Part shown: positions 61,082 through 64,000 of the stretch, piece after piece
Layout of the letters: each line of letters begins with the position of its first letter
Position numbering within the stretch: the stretch's first letter is position 1
Assembly: GCF_002777255.1 (NCBI RefSeq)
Contig: NZ_CP017634.1
Span: 496,001-560,000 of the forward strand
From: Candidatus Formimonas warabiya
GTDB taxonomy: Bacteria > Bacillota > Dehalobacteriia > Dehalobacteriales > Dehalobacteriaceae
Reading direction: 5' to 3'
DNA length: 64,000 nt
Notes under the pieces: model-generated
What the model saw: the letters and a program-made list of their open reading frames with translations, nothing else
Databases searched by the model: none
What the model was told of the DNA's origin: nothing
Program-made: the position numbers and the translations under genes

Positions 61082-61810
61082 ATGAATGAAGTCCTCTATC
61101 TCTCCATCGTAAAAAAAATTAAAGAAAACATCTTAAAAGGACATTACAAACCGGGGGATATGCTGGATTCCGAATCCGCTTTGATGAAAGAATTCCAGGC
61201 CAGCCGGATGACCATCCGCAAGAGTTTGTCCCTCCTGTCCAATGAGGGCTATGTCTACTCGGTGCCGGGCAAGGGCAATTTTGTCTGCACACCGGAGACG
61301 GATTTGTTCCAGTTTCGCTTCAATAAGTATGACGATTTGCTGGTGCCCATCGACGAGGTGAAGCTTCTTTTCGTCAAGGTGAAAGAGGCAAGCGCCCAAT
61401 TGGCCGACAAGTTTTCTCTGACCACCAGTGATAAGATCATTGAGGTGTCTCGCTTGCTCTCTTCTGCCGGTGAACCGGTGGCTTTGGAGTTTATCTATTT
61501 TAAATACATTCCCAACCAGCCTGTGGTAGAAGACCGCTTGAAGTTTGCCAACCACCTGGAGCGCTTGGAACGCAGTCTCGCTTTTGCCATTCAAAAGACG
61601 TTGGAAGTGCGTGCGTTGAAAGCTGATCAGTCTGTGAGCCGCCGTCTCGGCTGCCCTGAAGGAGATGTTGTCTTCTGCCTGGAGGAAATGGTGGTCAACA
61701 GCGAAAGCGACAGCGTGATTTCTTATACCCTCTTTTACGTCCAGCCAAAGAATATTGAGATGAGAGCCACCACGCCCAAAGAGGAGAACAACGCCAAACG
61801 CATTTTTTAA
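61082..61810 (+). CDS. GntR-family regulator with UTRA domain (HutC type)
   Basis: A 242-residue regulator: winged helix ('SALMKEFQASRMTIRKSLSLLS') and a UTRA ligand-binding domain (about 80-235, 'DKIIEVSRLLSSAGEPVALEFIYF'). It sits between two corrinoid protein genes and directly ahead of a promoter with a strong palindrome, so it probably represses the downstream operon and perhaps its own, responding to the methylated substrate or a derivative. Confidence 0.93.
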   Translation: MNEVLYLSIVKKIKENILKGHYKPGDMLDSESALMKEFQASRMTIRKSLSLLSNEGYVYSVPGKGNFVCTPETDLFQFRFNKYDDLLVPIDEVKLLFVKVKEASAQLADKFSLTTSDKIIEVSRLLSSAGEPVALEFIYFKYIPNQPVVEDRLKFANHLERLERSLAFAIQKTLEVRALKADQSVSRRLGCPEGDVVFCLEEMVVNSESDSVISYTLFYVQPKNIEMRATTPKEENNAKRIF

Positions 61811-61820
61811 GAAATCATGA

Positions 61821-61875
61821 TTGACAAAAACCGGTTTTGCCAGATATACTTTTATTAGAACTTGTACGTACAGGT
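61821..61875 (+). promoter_or_regulatory. Promoter with GntR-type operator
   Basis: TTGACA (61821-61826) and TATACT (61845-61850) form a promoter with an 18-bp spacer. Directly after it, acttgtacgtacaggt (61860-61875) is a nearly perfect 16-bp palindrome with a perfect core tgtacgtaca. It covers the transcription start region, ideal for repression. Confidence 0.88.
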
Positions 61876-61905
61876 ATGTATATATCAAAAGGGGAGGAAT
61901 GTACA

Positions 61906-62529
61906 ATGAATGAGGTTCTGGTAAAAGCATTTGGAAAGCTGGACGACGATGCCGTGATGGAAGAAGTGAAAAAGATGCAAGCAGCGGGGACTAATGCCAT
62001 GGACATTCTGAATGACCTGCAAGAGGGGATGCAGGAAGTGGGTCAGAAATATGCCGAAAACCAATATTACCTCTCAGAGCTGATTATGTCGGCAGAAATC
62101 TTCAAGGAAGCCATCAAAGCCATCGGCGGCATCGGTCAGGCTGACAGCGGGAAAAAATACGGCACCATGATACTCGGCACCGTTAAAGGGGATATCCACG
62201 ATATTGGCAAGAATATTGTGGCCGCTGTAATGGGGTGTAACGGTTTTAAGATTATCGATCTGGGTGTTGATGTGCCCATCGCCAAATTTGTCGACGCCGT
62301 TAAAGAAAACCAGCCGGATTTTGTAGGCATTTCCTGTTTGCTGACGACGAATTTCGATAACACCAGGGAAACTATCACTCAGGTGAAGGCCGCAGGCTTC
62401 CAAGGGAAATTCATTATCGGCGGCGGTCCGTGCGACGAAGGAACGGTCAAATATGTCGGCGCCGATGCATTGGCCAAAGATGCCCAGGAGGGCATTAAAA
62501 TCGCGAAAAAAATGCTGGGGGTGAATTGA
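61906..62529 (+). CDS. Methyltransferase corrinoid protein
   Basis: A 207-residue carrier with B12 motif D96-IHDI-G101 (His98) and 'IGGGPCDEGTVKYVGADALAKDA'-type C-terminus in two parts. ATG 61906 follows GGGGAGGAA. It ends 1 bp before the UroD-family methyltransferase start, so it is that enzyme's likely partner. It resembles the carrier at 13144 more than the one at 60425 in its C-terminal loop. Confidence 0.95.
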   Translation: MNEVLVKAFGKLDDDAVMEEVKKMQAAGTNAMDILNDLQEGMQEVGQKYAENQYYLSELIMSAEIFKEAIKAIGGIGQADSGKKYGTMILGTVKGDIHDIGKNIVAAVMGCNGFKIIDLGVDVPIAKFVDAVKENQPDFVGISCLLTTNFDNTRETITQVKAAGFQGKFIIGGGPCDEGTVKYVGADALAKDAQEGIKIAKKMLGVN

Positions 62530-62530
62530 C

Positions 62531-63634
62531 ATGACCAACAAGGAAAGGTTTGACCAAAGTCTTAAGAGAATTATCGGTGCCGTCAATTTTGAGAATATCG
62601 ACCGTGCCCCCGTCGTATTGGGCGGCCTCTCCGCCCCTATGCTTCATGTGGGCGGCAGTTTTGCGCCCATGATGGAAAAACCCCTCTATCAAACAGAATG
62701 CCTGATTAAAACGTATCAGGAGATCGGTTTGCCTGACGGCATCCAGAACCCTTCTTTTAATCCCCATCTTTTGAGCACCATTTGGCTCTCCAAAGTCAAG
62801 GTGCCTGGCATAGACATACCGCACAATGAAATATGGCAGGTAGACGAACAAGAACTGATGACCGTTGACGATTACAAGGACATCATCGATAACGGCTTCA
62901 ACCAGTGGTACAACAATTTCCTGGTGGAACGTCTCGACAACCTGCCGGCTAAACTTGTCTCCTTCTACGAGAATTTTCCCACCACGATCCAGATGGTGGC
63001 CGATGCTGGTATCGTGCCCTTCAGTCCCGTGATTTTCACGGTACCCTACGAGTATTTCTGCGGCGGCCGCACCATGGTTAAATTTGCCCGAGACCTTTAT
63101 AAGCACTATGACCTGGTTAAAGAGGCCATGGACGTGGCTCTGCCTGATATCCAGCAGAATATTAAAAATATTATCCACGGTTCCGGCCTGATTGCTGTTT
63201 GGCTCGGTGGCTGGCGTACGGCCAGTGAGTTTATTGCCCCCAGATTCTGGGATACCTTAGTCTATCCGTATTATAAAGCGTTGACGGAAACAGTGCTTGC
63301 AGAGGGCGTCATTCCGGTCTTCCATCTCGACTCCTGCTGGGACCGGGATGTATCTGCTTTCCTGGACATGCCCAAAGGCTGTGTCTTTTCGCCGGACGGC
63401 AAGACTGACATTTTCCGCGCCAAGAAGATTTTGGATGGTCACATGGGTATCATGGGCGACGTGCCGGCATCGATGCTCTCAATCGGTACGCCGGCGGAAG
63501 TGAAAGAATACTGCAACCGCCTCCTGGATGAGCTGGGTCCGAAAGGCTTCATTCTGGCCCAGGGCTGCGATATTCCGCCCAATGCCAAGATGGAAAATAT
63601 CGCGGCTATGATTGAAACTGCCATGGCTCGCTAA
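62531..63634 (+). CDS. UroD-family corrinoid methyltransferase (MtaA/CmuA-like)
   Basis: A 367-residue TIM-barrel protein of the uroporphyrinogen decarboxylase superfamily without heme-pathway neighbours. 'VFHLDSCWDRDVSAFLDM', 'GVIPVFHLD' and 'GFILAQGCDIPPNAKMEN' carry the His/Cys residues that bind zinc in methylcobamide transferases. It could demethylate an O-, S- or halo-methyl compound onto the carrier at 61906, or move the methyl group onward. Substrate unknown. A terminator follows it. Confidence 0.88.
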   Translation: MTNKERFDQSLKRIIGAVNFENIDRAPVVLGGLSAPMLHVGGSFAPMMEKPLYQTECLIKTYQEIGLPDGIQNPSFNPHLLSTIWLSKVKVPGIDIPHNEIWQVDEQELMTVDDYKDIIDNGFNQWYNNFLVERLDNLPAKLVSFYENFPTTIQMVADAGIVPFSPVIFTVPYEYFCGGRTMVKFARDLYKHYDLVKEAMDVALPDIQQNIKNIIHGSGLIAVWLGGWRTASEFIAPRFWDTLVYPYYKALTETVLAEGVIPVFHLDSCWDRDVSAFLDMPKGCVFSPDGKTDIFRAKKILDGHMGIMGDVPASMLSIGTPAEVKEYCNRLLDELGPKGFILAQGCDIPPNAKMENIAAMIETAMAR

Positions 63635-63652
63635 GAAAAGTTTTGAGGATAA

Positions 63653-63683
63653 AAGGGCCGGGAGATGTTTTCCGGCCTTTTTA
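63653..63683 (+). terminator. Terminator after the UroD-family gene
   Basis: Stem aagggccgg/ccggcctt with a GAGATGTTTT-type loop and a T run. Confidence 0.9.
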
Positions 63684-63753
63684 CATCATGTGGCCAAAAT
63701 TTGTGCTAAAATAAAATGACCGGAGTTGTTTTTTTACCCTGACGGAAGGGGAT

Positions 63754-64000
63754 GTGCTTATTTTGGAAACAAGGTTATCCAGAGAACGCACTGGGGAATT
63801 GAAAGCGTGCATCAGTTGTGAGAATAAAAGACCGGTTTTTCTGATGCAGGGCATGCCCCCTCTTGTCCGCTGGGCAGGATTGTCTCTCGCTGATTTTTGC
63901 CGCCATCCCCTGACCGGGTTTATGGCGAGCATCGAAGTGCTGCGCCGGGCAGAACTGGAAGCAGGTGCCATTCACGGCCTTAACTTCGCAGGATGGGGCA
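63754..64000 (+). CDS. Second UroD-family methyltransferase, N-terminal part (cut by window end)
   Basis: An open frame runs off the end. After 'CISCENKRPVFLMQGMPPLV' and 'GLSLADFCRHPLTGFMASIEVLR' the start of a UroD/MtaA-type barrel is recognisable. Start uncertain: GTG 63754 or TTG 63763, both behind GGAAGGGG. A two-cysteine motif (CISC) near residue 20 is unusual. The terminator before it means it has its own promoter, possibly the AT-rich stretch at 63700-63740. Confidence 0.75.
   Translation, partial: MLILETRLSRERTGELKACISCENKRPVFLMQGMPPLVRWAGLSLADFCRHPLTGFMASIEVLRRAELEAGAIHGLNFAGWG

Noticed and set aside
62531-63634. True uroporphyrinogen decarboxylase (hemE)
   Set aside because: No heme or siroheme genes nearby; it follows a corrinoid carrier by 1 bp and carries His/Cys zinc-type motifs of methyltransferases.
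1-64000. CRISPR array or cas genes
   Set aside because: No series of regularly spaced 24-40 bp repeats and no Cas-like protein was found.

Overview
The window looks like the chromosome of an anaerobic, low-to-mid GC Firmicute of the Clostridia (Peptococcaceae-like: Desulfitobacterium, Dehalobacter or Dehalobacterium/Formimonas type). The evidence is strong AGGAGG ribosome sites, sigma-54 (-24/-12) promoters with Fis-type activators, ECF sigma/anti-sigma, MgtC, CapA, polA-mutM-coaE and, above all, several corrinoid-dependent methyltransferase modules. The genus assignment is inference; no rRNA is present.

Layout. 1-4.3 kb: accessory genes (SRPBCC protein, Imm5-like protein, LigD) separated by decayed repeats. 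4.4-7.3 kb: a BlaI/BlaR1-type repressor-sensor pair with two operator dyads. 7.6-17.4 kb: a PAS sigma-54 activator, an IS66-family insertion flanked by exact 280-bp duplications, then a sigma-54 promoter and a methyl-transfer operon (crotonase-like protein, corrinoid protein, MtmB-like methyltransferase with Gln where methanogen MtmB has pyrrolysine, a membrane protein, and an MtrH/AcsE-like pterin methyltransferase). 17.4-25.1 kb: a graveyard of remnants (RelE-type toxin, frameshifted DUF1801 gene, IS1182 fragment, oriT-like hairpins) mixed with intact accessory genes (DUF1905, MBL hydrolase, YhfC peptidase, DUF1648/GntR operon). 25.1-36.8 kb: core-like chromosome (tRNA-Leu(CAA), MgtC, ECF sigma and anti-sigma, CapA, PolA, MutM, CoaE, lytic transglycosylase, peptide-binding lipoprotein, MctB-like protein, tRNA-Leu(GAG)).

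36.8-57.8 kb is probably a 21-kb genomic island: a 26-bp direct repeat that includes the last 8 nt of tRNA-Leu(GAG) recurs at its far end. It carries two OmpR-type two-component systems, each beside an efflux system (MacAB-like ABC; RND), a serine recombinase remnant, a MarR regulator, and a sigma-54 activator that probably controls a redox cluster (SDR, CrtI-like flavoprotein, old-yellow-enzyme-type reductase, small protein) from its own -24/-12 promoter. 57.9-60.1 kb: PadR regulator with a 534-aa protein of unknown function. 60.4-64.0 kb: a second methyltransferase locus (two corrinoid proteins, GntR/UTRA regulator with a palindromic operator, UroD-family methyltransferase, and the start of a second UroD-family gene cut by the window end).

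The main candidate for new biology is the sigma-54-controlled, pyrrolysine-free MtmB-like operon at 12.1-17.4 kb: regulator, binding sites, promoter, methyl donor enzyme, corrinoid carrier, possible transporter and methyl acceptor enzyme are all visible, but the substrate is not.
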